A stretch of DNA of 64,000 nucleotides from Actinomycetaceae bacterium (lineage in GTDB: Bacteria; Actinomycetota; Actinomycetes; Actinomycetales; Actinomycetaceae). The notes beneath the pieces are model-generated. The model saw only the letters and a program-made list of their open reading frames with translations, did not search any database and was not told the origin of the DNA. The DNA is taken from the NCBI GenBank assembly GCA_030538185.1, contig JAUNUK010000002.1, positions 248,001 through 312,000 of the forward strand, written 5' to 3'. A program made the translations under genes and the position numbers. Shown one piece after another: positions 33,645 through 41,610 of this stretch. The first letter of the stretch is position 1; every line of letters starts with the position of its first letter.

Positions 33645-33696
33645 ATGCCGGGTAGACACCACCACTACAGGGCTGTGTGCGTGGCTTGTGGTGCCA

Positions 33697-35754
33697 CTAA
33701 AGAGGGAAGTGGCAAGCTACCCTATGTTCGCTGTCGAGGCCCGCAAGGCCGTCTGTGCTGTCGTCTTGTGGGCTTTGTACGACCGTCCAGTCGGGAGTGG
33801 TTTGACACAGCTCGGTGGCCAGGGGACAACGGCTGGCGAAACGGCATCCGGGTGGCGGGTTAATCGCCGACGGCAGCTCCCCTTGGATGGTGCTGCTCTG
33901 CTTTGCCAGCCTTCCTGGTATCGCGACAGGCACAGCATCTATTAATGCCCGTGTGTAAGGGTGCGCAGGATGTGCGATTACCCGCCTTGCCGGTCCTTCC
34001 TCAACCAAAGTTCCCAAGTACATAACCCCTATTCGCTGGGACATGTATTGCACAACCGACAGATCGTGGGAGATAAACAGGTAGGTAAGCCCCAGTTCTT
34101 TTTGTAGATCCTTCATCAGGTTTAACACCTGGGCTTGAATCGACACATCCAAAGCAGACACTGGCTCATCTGCCACTATCAGTTGTGGCTTTAAGGCCAA
34201 GGCGCGAGCAAAGCCAATGCGCTGCAATTGCCCACCTGAAAACTCGTGTGGATAGCGAGATAAGACATCGTGGGGCAATCCCACATGTGTCAAGAGCTCT
34301 TCGATGCGCAGTGCTTGGTCACTGCGGGTGCCGATTTGTTGTATTAGGAGGGGTTCAGCCAAGATTTCATCAATCCTCATACGCGGATCCATGGCCGCAT
34401 AAGAATCTTGGAACATCATTTGGACGTGGCGGTGCAGATTCTTTTTTTCTTGGCCTCGCAGCTGCGCAATATTTTGTCCAGAAAGGCTGATAGCACCTTC
34501 AGAGGGTTTATCCAATCCAGCAACGATCCTGCCGATAGTGGATTTCCCACAGCCAGATTCTCCAACCAGCCCGTAGGTTTGCCCAGGTAACAAACTAAAA
34601 CTGACGTCTTTAAGTGCGCTGACAGTTCCCACCTTGTGTCGGATTACCGTACCGGAAGTTGCCGAGAAATTTCGTGAAATTTCTCGGACATCCAACAGGG
34701 CCGCAACTGTTTCATCCTCGGGGGTGTCCGCCGTCGAAGTATTGGAACTCGTAGGTGCAGCCGAGATAGATAAGCCAGCACTCTGTTGGTCCACCGGAAA
34801 GAAACAGGCGAATTCGTGGCCATCTGTGCCCTCCATAAGGGGCCTGTGCGTGCGGCATTGATCGCTTGCAAACCTGCAACGTTGTGCGAAACGGCAACCA
34901 GACGGAGGGTTGGTCAAGTCTGGGGGTGTACCGGGAATCGAATACAGGCGTTGCCCGGTGTGTAAGGCACGCTCTGGTAAGGCATCCAATAATGCTGCCG
35001 TGTACTGATGTCGAGGATTCGTGAACAGTTCATCGGTTGGGGCGGCCTCTACCACTTGTCCGCCATACATGACCACCACTCGGTCAGTTCGCCCTGCCAC
35101 CACTCCCAAGTCGTGAGTGATAAGCATGACCCCCATCCGATACTCCTGCCGCAAGTCGTCAATGAGCTCCAGGATCTGTTTCTGGGTCGTGACATCCAAG
35201 GCAGTTGTAGGCTCGTCAGCTATCAGGAGTTTCGGCCGACATACAAGCGCCATGGCGATCATGGCACGTTGGCGCATCCCGCCTGACAGCTGGTGTGGAT
35301 AATCATCAACTACTCGATCGGCGCGGGGCATGCCGACGCGCTCCATAACTTCTATTGCACGGGTCCTAGCTTCTTTACGGCTGGCGCCGCGGTGTATCCG
35401 TAGAGGCTCTCCCACCTGATCTCCAATACGCATGGTGGGGTTTAGTGAGGTCAGCGGGTCTTGGAAAATCATTCCAATTTCGGTTCCACGAATTTTTCGG
35501 GCCTGGGCGGCGGTGGCACCCACAAGATCATGTCCATCAAAGTGGATCTTTCCACTCGTCACCTTGCCGCTGCTTGGCAGCAAATTCATGATTGCTAAGG
35601 CGCTCATGGTTTTCCCGCAACCGGACTCGCCAACAATGCCTACGGTAGTGCCTGCTTCTAGCTGCAGTGAAACCCCGCCTAGTGGGTGGACTGTAGATTT
35701 ACGTAGCGGGATTTCTATTCTCAGGTCTTCGATATGTAACAGTGGTGCACTCAT
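33697..35754 (-). CDS. Peptide ABC transporter, fused double ATPase (DppD-DppF type)
   Basis: 685 residues comprising two complete ATPase modules. The first has Walker A GESGCGKT at about 43-50, signature LSGGMRQ at 156-162 and Walker B LLIADEP. The second has Walker A GESGCGKST at 398-406 and signature FSGGQLQR. Each is followed by the oligopeptide-type C-terminal segment with conserved cysteines (GCRFAQRCRFASDQC and GCRFASRCPLATELC). Energises import through the adjacent permeases. Last gene of a four-gene unit; it starts two bases after the dppC-like stop. Substrate could be oligopeptides, nickel or other ligands. Confidence 0.93.
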   Translation of the reverse strand: MSAPLLHIEDLRIEIPLRKSTVHPLGGVSLQLEAGTTVGIVGESGCGKTMSALAIMNLLPSSGKVTSGKIHFDGHDLVGATAAQARKIRGTEIGMIFQDPLTSLNPTMRIGDQVGEPLRIHRGASRKEARTRAIEVMERVGMPRADRVVDDYPHQLSGGMRQRAMIAMALVCRPKLLIADEPTTALDVTTQKQILELIDDLRQEYRMGVMLITHDLGVVAGRTDRVVVMYGGQVVEAAPTDELFTNPRHQYTAALLDALPERALHTGQRLYSIPGTPPDLTNPPSGCRFAQRCRFASDQCRTHRPLMEGTDGHEFACFFPVDQQSAGLSISAAPTSSNTSTADTPEDETVAALLDVREISRNFSATSGTVIRHKVGTVSALKDVSFSLLPGQTYGLVGESGCGKSTIGRIVAGLDKPSEGAISLSGQNIAQLRGQEKKNLHRHVQMMFQDSYAAMDPRMRIDEILAEPLLIQQIGTRSDQALRIEELLTHVGLPHDVLSRYPHEFSGGQLQRIGFARALALKPQLIVADEPVSALDVSIQAQVLNLMKDLQKELGLTYLFISHDLSVVQYMSQRIGVMYLGTLVEEGPARRVIAHPAHPYTRALIDAVPVAIPGRLAKQSSTIQGELPSAINPPPGCRFASRCPLATELCQTTPDWTVVQSPQDDSTDGLAGLDSEHRVACHFPL

Positions 35755-35756
35755 TT

Positions 35757-36647
35757 TTACCTCTTACGTAGGCGCACTTCGAAAGCATCGCGCAGACCGT
35801 CGCCAATAAAGTTGAAAGCCAAAACAATCAAGATAATTGCAATACCGGGAGGGAAAATCAGCCACCAGTTACCGGAATATGTATCGGTCAGCCCAGTGGA
35901 GAGCATGCCACCCCAGTTAGCTGCCGGAGGGGGCACCCCGAGTCCCAAGAACGATAGGTAGGCGACGTAGAGGATGGCGTCTGCCACTTGGAAGGTAGCA
36001 TTTACCACGACAGTGCCTATTACGTTTCGCACAATATGGGTGCGTACCGCTCGAGTCGGGCTGCCACCCATGCCTCTCATGGCCATAATGTACTCACGCG
36101 AACGCAGGGACAGGGTTTCTCCTCGCACTAATCGTGCTGGTCCCAACCAAGCGAAAGCACCGATGATCACGATCAGTAACGGTACGGTCGGGGTGATAAT
36201 CGTGGCCATCAGCATAAACAGAAACAGTGAAGGGATGGACATAATGGCATCCACCATCCTCATCATTAGCGCGTCTATCCAACCCCCTGCAAAGCCGGCA
36301 ATAGCGCCCCACAAAGTCCCTAAAAAGGTTGCGAATATGCCTGCCAAGAGCCCCACTGTGATAGAGGTTTGACCGCCCAGCATTAAGCGACCCAACTGGT
36401 CATATCCCACACCATCAGTTCCCAGGGGGTGTTGAGGGGAAGGGGCTAAGGAAGCCAGACTCAGATCGGTGTGAACCTGGTCGCTGTGGTAGAACACAGG
36501 CCCCAGGAAAGAAAAAACAGCCAAAAAGACGAATACAGCGACTCCAAGAAGAGCCAGTCGGTTCTCAGCGAATACCTCTATCCCTTGACGCCAAACCCCC
36601 TTTGGGGCGTTGTGGTTGGGATCTGCAGGCTTAATGCGGTCTGCCAT
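35757..36647 (-). CDS. Peptide ABC transporter permease (DppC type)
   Basis: 296 residues, six predicted membrane segments. OppC-type N-terminal segment and the EAA loop LVRGETLSLRSREYIMAMRGMGGS are present. Its start overlaps the stop of the dppB-like gene (TGATG at 36645-36649), so translation is coupled. Pairs with the 36647-37603 product to form the membrane channel. Confidence 0.92.
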   Translation of the reverse strand: MADRIKPADPNHNAPKGVWRQGIEVFAENRLALLGVAVFVFLAVFSFLGPVFYHSDQVHTDLSLASLAPSPQHPLGTDGVGYDQLGRLMLGGQTSITVGLLAGIFATFLGTLWGAIAGFAGGWIDALMMRMVDAIMSIPSLFLFMLMATIITPTVPLLIVIIGAFAWLGPARLVRGETLSLRSREYIMAMRGMGGSPTRAVRTHIVRNVIGTVVVNATFQVADAILYVAYLSFLGLGVPPPAANWGGMLSTGLTDTYSGNWWLIFPPGIAIILIVLAFNFIGDGLRDAFEVRLRKR

Positions 36648-37603
36648 CAGTCATCACCTGCCAGACGGACGCGGGGGTCTGCCACCGAATACAGCAGATC
36701 GGCAAGAAGGGCTCCGACCACAGTAGCTATGGCGAGGATGAGGGTAACACCTAGAAGTACTGGGTAATCGCGGGATTGAGTGGATTGCCAAAACAGCAAC
36801 CCCATACCGTTGAAATTGAACAGGGTTTCTACCACTAGTGCCCCTGAGAACAGGGCAGGAATATACAAGCCCAACAGCGTTATTACCGGGAATAGCGCAT
36901 TGCGAAGGGTGTGGACGTAGATGATACGGAATTCTGAGACTCCTTTTGCTCTGGCGGTTCGCACGTATTGTTCGTTTAGGTTGTCCACCATTGAAGAACG
37001 CACATAGCGTGAGTACGAAGCTATGGTCACTATGGCTAAAGTGACTACGGGTAAAATAAGTGCCTTGGGCTGAGAAAACATTTCTGCCACCGCATATCCT
37101 TGGGGAGCCTCCGGTGGCAAAATGGGCCAGAACTGGGAAAACATAATTATCATTAGAAGCCCCATGAAAAAAATGGGTGTCGAATAGGCCAAGAGTGCAG
37201 CCCCTGTAATGACGTAGTCAGGGCCTTTATTGCGCTTCACGGATTGCAAAACACCTAAAGGAATTGCGACTGTTATAGCCAGAGTGGTTGAAAGCAAAGA
37301 TAAAATAATGGTTTTTGGTAAACGTTGCTCGATCGCATCAGCAACGTTTTGATTGAGCTTGTACGAGTAGCCAAAATCTCCTGTCGCAAGTTTGCCCATA
37401 TACATCACATATTGTTGAGGAAGTGGCAGGTCATACCCGTTAGTATGTTCAAATTCGGCAATTTGTTCTGCCGTCGCATCTTTGCCGAGGATAGCGCGGG
37501 CGGGACCACCGGGCAGGGCATGTAACACTGCAAAGGCAATGATCGTCACCAAGAAAACTACGATAAGGGCTTGTCCTAGTCGAAGTAACATAAACCTCAA
37601 CAT
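36647..37603 (-). CDS. Peptide ABC transporter permease (DppB type)
   Basis: 318 residues, six membrane segments. Typical start MLRFMLLRLGQALIVVFLVTIIAFAVLHALPGGPA and EAA loop SSMVDNLNEQYVRTARAKGVSE. Second gene of the operon behind the binding protein, 59 bp apart. Confidence 0.92.
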   Translation of the reverse strand: MLRFMLLRLGQALIVVFLVTIIAFAVLHALPGGPARAILGKDATAEQIAEFEHTNGYDLPLPQQYVMYMGKLATGDFGYSYKLNQNVADAIEQRLPKTIILSLLSTTLAITVAIPLGVLQSVKRNKGPDYVITGAALLAYSTPIFFMGLLMIIMFSQFWPILPPEAPQGYAVAEMFSQPKALILPVVTLAIVTIASYSRYVRSSMVDNLNEQYVRTARAKGVSEFRIIYVHTLRNALFPVITLLGLYIPALFSGALVVETLFNFNGMGLLFWQSTQSRDYPVLLGVTLILAIATVVGALLADLLYSVADPRVRLAGDD

Positions 37604-37662
37604 TGAGGAACCTTCCTAATGGTGTGGTGGGGGCAGCATAGTAGCCGCCCCCACCAAGAGAG

Positions 37663-39459
37663 TTACTTTTTGGACCAATCTTCAGGATACATAAGGTTCA
37701 TTGGATCCTGGGGTTCGATATTTTCTAAAGTATCTCGATAGGCAGAAATCTGGTACACGGGGTTAGGCATCCACAGTACGGGAAGGTCTTTGGCTAAGAA
37801 CTCGTTGTACTTGGCTATTGCAGACCCATCAGAAGAAAACTGCGTATCCTTGATGAGCTGGTCGGCCTCCGCATTGGAATACAGCCCTAGATTCACGGCT
37901 GCCTCGGTTGCGAAAAGTCGTTCCCCAGAGGCGTACACCGGGTAGTACCAAGAACCCTGTGAACCAAAGAAGGAGAGATCCCAGCTGCACTGAGCGCCGT
38001 CCTCACACTTTTGGGATACCGCAACAGAATCCGGGACTTCCTGAATCTCGACATTGATGCCCAGCTTTGACATTTGAGATTTAATCTCTGCCATCATTTT
38101 GGTCGTAGCGGTAAATCCGGACTGGGAAATCATGGTGAATTGTAGTTTGGCCCCTGCCGCAATACCTTCACCACATTGCCCACTTGAACTGCCTGGATTT
38201 GCACATTCACTGGTACCGTCTGGAACAATCTTCCAACCGTTGTCCTCCAGGAGTTTCTTTGCGCCCTCGGGATCGAATTTATAGACGCAGCCTTCCATGG
38301 TTCCCATCTTGGACTGTTCCATAGGAACAGGACCACAGGTGGGAGCAGCCATACCGCCCCAGATTTTTTCCGAGATCGTGGGCTGGTCAATCAACATCTG
38401 CATGGCCTGACGCACATAGAGTTGTTTGAAAATTGGCCCGGATACTGGGTTTGCAAAGTTGAAAGGCATGTAGGTGATGGACCAGCCATACCAGGGAGCA
38501 ACCTTGTAACCTTGCCCTTTCATGTAGTCAATTTGGGACACGTTGGCTGCAGGGATGTAGCCGTAATCAATTTCCCCGGCACGCAAGACGTTGAACTCGG
38601 CATCATCGCCTGTGAAGGGGCGCAACACCAACTTAGAGATCTTTGCTTTCTGATCACCCTTATAGTCAGGGTTCGGGACCAGTTCAACCTGACCGTTTGG
38701 CACGTAGGATGCGATTGACCACGGCCCAGAGGTGGTCTTCCACAGTGGATTGGTGGCGTAGGTGGAAATATCCTTAGCCTGTTCAGTCAGGAAATCAAAT
38801 ACCTTCACTGCCCCTTCAGGGCTGCGATCCAGGTCCGAGACAGCAGCGTCTGCGGAGTCCTTATCCCAGGCGTGCTGGGGAATTAAGGACACCTTGTTCA
38901 ACTGATTACCCACAAACCAACCGGGGCTAAAAGCCTGTTGGGAGGTTAATGAGAAAGATTTTTCATCAATAACCTTGAATTCGGAAACGTTATCCGGGAA
39001 CCCTCCCTTGCGGTATGAAGCCCATTTTTCTTTATTGTTGGCAATCAGGTTCCACCAAAACTCCACGTCACGAGTAGTAATTTCTGTACCGTCAGACCAT
39101 TGTGCGGGTTTTAGCTTCACGGTCACAGTCTTGCCATCGTTGGAGAATGTTGGTACTTCTCCTAAGGATTTCGCTTTGTGGATATTGTAGTCTTCTCGAG
39201 AATTGAGGTCGTAGTTATATAGCGGTGTGTATAACGCATTGATGAAAATGGCATTCTCGCCCTGGGTGAAGCCAGGAGCGGAAATGGGCAGAATCCAGTT
39301 TGGGGTGCGGAACGCCATCGTCACCGTGCCCCCGTCTGTCTTGTTAGTTTCTTCGGCTTTAGAATCGGTGTTTGTTCCGCTACAGCTGCTCAGCGCTAAG
39401 GCAGCACATACTGCAACAGAGATAGCACCGGCGACTAAGCGGATTTTTCTGCTTGTCAT
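37663..39459 (-). CDS. Peptide ABC transporter substrate-binding lipoprotein (family 5)
   Basis: 598 residues from ATG at 39459 (AAGGAG upstream); the longer upstream frame is rejected. Lipoprotein signal peptide with lipobox LSSC (Cys at about residue 26), then a Ser/Thr/Lys linker. SBP_bac_5 features: AQWSDGTEITTRDVEFWWN, LSLIPQHAWDK and FVGNQLNKVS-type segments. It captures substrate at the outer face and delivers it to the adjoining permeases. The roughly 270 bases upstream are strikingly AT-rich compared with the rest of the window and probably carry the operon promoter. Confidence 0.93.
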   Translation of the reverse strand: MTSRKIRLVAGAISVAVCAALALSSCSGTNTDSKAEETNKTDGGTVTMAFRTPNWILPISAPGFTQGENAIFINALYTPLYNYDLNSREDYNIHKAKSLGEVPTFSNDGKTVTVKLKPAQWSDGTEITTRDVEFWWNLIANNKEKWASYRKGGFPDNVSEFKVIDEKSFSLTSQQAFSPGWFVGNQLNKVSLIPQHAWDKDSADAAVSDLDRSPEGAVKVFDFLTEQAKDISTYATNPLWKTTSGPWSIASYVPNGQVELVPNPDYKGDQKAKISKLVLRPFTGDDAEFNVLRAGEIDYGYIPAANVSQIDYMKGQGYKVAPWYGWSITYMPFNFANPVSGPIFKQLYVRQAMQMLIDQPTISEKIWGGMAAPTCGPVPMEQSKMGTMEGCVYKFDPEGAKKLLEDNGWKIVPDGTSECANPGSSSGQCGEGIAAGAKLQFTMISQSGFTATTKMMAEIKSQMSKLGINVEIQEVPDSVAVSQKCEDGAQCSWDLSFFGSQGSWYYPVYASGERLFATEAAVNLGLYSNAEADQLIKDTQFSSDGSAIAKYNEFLAKDLPVLWMPNPVYQISAYRDTLENIEPQDPMNLMYPEDWSKK

Positions 39460-39779
39460 GGGTGTCTCCTTGGGTAGCCAAATGGTCATTAAAGTGATAC
39501 AGGTAACATACATGAAGAAAGTATTGTTGTTGTGAAAATAGAGACTTTGTTTTGTCGATGTGCGACAAATCAGAACGCGTTAGCAAATATGCAGTTCACA
39601 GCTATATCTCTGACAGTATTTTCGACAATTTGTCTTGGAGATAGATATGTTGTTTCAAATTTTTAGAGAAAATATAAATAAAGATCAAAACTTGAAACAT
39701 GAATGAAGAAAGATCTCCCATGAAATAGCCATGCTGGTAGCAGAAACGTTATTTCTCGAAGCCGAAGAAGTCGCGGAGA

Positions 39780-40601
39780 CTATATGCGCGTTGTGACCCA
39801 CACGGCGTCAAGCAGGACTGGGGTCATTTCGCGGACAATGGGGGAGTCCCCATTGTCTTTTGTCGAGGCAGTTTTTTCTAAACCGCCCTCGGAAATGGAA
39901 GCCTTGGGTGGGGTGATAGTAAGCGTGTAGGTGCCGGCTATTCCTAAACCTTGTGCTACCTCGACTGTCGCATCCAATACCAGGCCGCGATCCTCCAAAT
40001 GGCGCAATAAGGCGGGTTGGGAGTCTGCGATACGAACGACACGTGCCGGGGTGTTTATGGCAAGTTCAGAGAGTTTGACGGCTGCGGGGATGAGCACCGT
40101 GCCGTCCTCGGCGGGGATGGGATCGCCGTGAGGATCGCGTGTGGGGTGCCCCAGAGTTTCGGCAATGCGTTCAATAAACGTCGAGGAAACGGCGTGTTCC
40201 AGGGATTCTGCTTCGGCGTGGACCTCATCCCATTCGTAATCCAAGCGGGTCAATAAATAGGTTTCAATCAACCTGTGGCGCCGGACCATGCGCAGGGCGA
40301 TATCGCGCCCCTGCTCGGTCAAGGTGATGCCGCCATAGCGTTCGTGCGTGATGAAACCGGCGTCGACCAAACGCTTCACTGTTTCAGACGCAGTCGAGGC
40401 GGCGACCTGAAGGTGCTGAGCCAAGGCAGTGACCGTGGTGGGACTGTCCTCCCATTCGGCATTGGTGTAGATGATCTTCAAATAGTCCTGGATGACGTGC
40501 GAAAAGGGCATGCCCGTGTCGTCCACGTCGATAATCGCGGTCTTTGCGCTGGTCGCTTTGGGTGCGCTGGGCGCTTTGGGCGCTTTGGGTGCCGTGGTCA
40601 T
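39780..40601 (-). CDS. DtxR/IdeR-family metal-dependent regulator
   Basis: 273 residues from ATG at 40601, which overlaps the VKOR stop (ATGA). N-terminal tract of Ala-Pro-Lys repeats, then winged helix (YLKIIYTNAEWEDSPTTVTALAQHLQVAASTASETVKRL) and the metal-binding dimerisation domain (RRHRLIETYLLTRLDYEWDEVHAEAESLEH). An SH3-like FeoA-type domain follows (PARVVRIADSQPALLRHLEDRGL). Expected to repress metal uptake genes in response to Fe or Mn. ISEGG in the C-terminal tail is encoded by an exact copy of the 15-base motif (39883-39897). Confidence 0.9.
   Translation of the reverse strand: MTTAPKAPKAPSAPKATSAKTAIIDVDDTGMPFSHVIQDYLKIIYTNAEWEDSPTTVTALAQHLQVAASTASETVKRLVDAGFITHERYGGITLTEQGRDIALRMVRRHRLIETYLLTRLDYEWDEVHAEAESLEHAVSSTFIERIAETLGHPTRDPHGDPIPAEDGTVLIPAAVKLSELAINTPARVVRIADSQPALLRHLEDRGLVLDATVEVAQGLGIAGTYTLTITPPKASISEGGLEKTASTKDNGDSPIVREMTPVLLDAVWVTTRI
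39883..39897 (-). repeat. Dispersed uptake-like motif, exact 15/15
   Basis: Inside the DtxR-type gene, encoding ISEGG in a poorly conserved C-terminal tail. Confidence 0.8.
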
Positions 40602-41230
40602 GACAACACCCGTGAGATTTGCTCTGTCATGGTCAACAGGATTGTCAACGCAATAAGAAGGAAGACGGATGCGGTGATAAGCCAACGCTGTTGCCAGACA
40701 AAACGGGCCCAGGCAGGCGGGTTGTGTGTGGTCTCAGGGGTTCGGGGCAGGTTTATGGCCCTGGCCCCAATGTGTACCCACAACACAATAATCGCCGCCC
40801 AAACCACCATGCAGTAGGGACACAGCGCCTTGAAAACGGTGACTGATTGGTACAAGAACCACACAATCCCTGCGGCTCCAAGGCTGAGTCCAGCCCCCCA
40901 GGCGTACCAGACCCATGCGGGAAGGCGGGTTTTGGATAGCAACAGGATGCTGAGGGTCGCGCAGATAGTGAAAACCACCAGGCCGAGGGCGGAATTCGGG
41001 ATGCCTGCCAACAGGTGTGCCTGCCAGGTCAATAGGGATGAGCCACAGCCGATCAGGGGATTAATATTGCAGGACAATGCCTGGTCAGGGTTTTTTAGAT
41101 GGTCTAGCTCGGTCATAAGCAATGCCAGGGAAGCCAGGGCGCCAGTCAGCGATGTAAGAAGGTATAAGACGCTTGAGGTAAGAGGAAGCAAGGGATGCTT
41201 GATGTCGTTGAGCTCAGCTGATGGTGCCAC
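40598..41230 (-). CDS. Vitamin K epoxide reductase-family protein (VKOR)
   Basis: About 210 residues, four to five membrane segments. Loop cysteines in LSCNINPLIGCGS and the active-site CPYC (KALCPYCMVVW) are present. In actinobacteria VKOR re-oxidises the periplasmic-side thiol oxidase (MdbA) and passes electrons to quinone, supporting disulfide formation in secreted proteins; the Cys-rich domain of the 1444-aa protein would be a plausible client. GTG at 41230 is chosen (AGAGGA upstream); an in-frame TTG at 41245 is possible. Coupled to the DtxR-type gene. A TTGTCCACA box lies at 41273-41281. Confidence 0.88.
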   Translation of the reverse strand: MAPSAELNDIKHPLLPLTSSVLYLLTSLTGALASLALLMTELDHLKNPDQALSCNINPLIGCGSSLLTWQAHLLAGIPNSALGLVVFTICATLSILLLSKTRLPAWVWYAWGAGLSLGAAGIVWFLYQSVTVFKALCPYCMVVWAAIIVLWVHIGARAINLPRTPETTHNPPAWARFVWQQRWLITASVFLLIALTILLTMTEQISRVLS

Positions 41231-41272
41231 CAGGCTTCCTCTCAATAGGGTTCAATAGGGTTCGAATGGGCT

Positions 41273-41281
41273 TGTCCACAT
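41273..41281 (+). promoter_or_regulatory. DnaA-box-like site upstream of VKOR
   Basis: TTGTCCACA, identical to one member of the pairs at comEA and the DUF559 gene, but single here. Confidence 0.4.
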
Positions 41282-41355
41282 ACAACACTAGAGGACTAGG
41301 CTGTTAGATGCTTGCCACACGTGACGAATCCCTCAGCTGCGGGGCGTGTAAGGAC

Positions 41356-41385
41356 TTGAGGGACACAGGGTGGCAACGGTATAGT
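41356..41385 (+). promoter_or_regulatory. Promoter of tRNA-Lys
   Basis: TTGAGG (41356-41361) and TATAGT (41380-41385) with 18-bp spacing, ending about 48 bases before the tRNA. Confidence 0.55.
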
Positions 41386-41433
41386 ATTTTCTCGCGTGCA
41401 AATCGCAGTTCTTGCTGCGAAAGGCAGGCACAA

Positions 41434-41506
41434 GCACCGTTAGCTCAGTTGGTAGAGCAACTGACTCTTAATCAGTGGGTCCAGGGTTCGAGTCCCTGAC
41501 GGTGTA
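41434..41506 (+). tRNA. tRNA-Lys (CUU anticodon)
   Basis: Acceptor GCACCGT/ACGGTGT, D arm GCTCAGTTGGTAGAGC, anticodon stem ACTGA/TCAGT with loop CTCTTAA (anticodon CTT), and T arm CAGGGTTCGAGTCCCTG. 73 nucleotides with discriminator A; CCA is not encoded. Confidence 0.97.
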
Positions 41507-41610
41507 CTGGACGTAAGTCGAATCCAAGCCGTCACCTGCAAGGGTGGGGGCTTTTTCTTATTCATAAATTCTTGTGCGTGGGTGGATGGGCTTAGAATGG
41601 CCAGGTGTCT

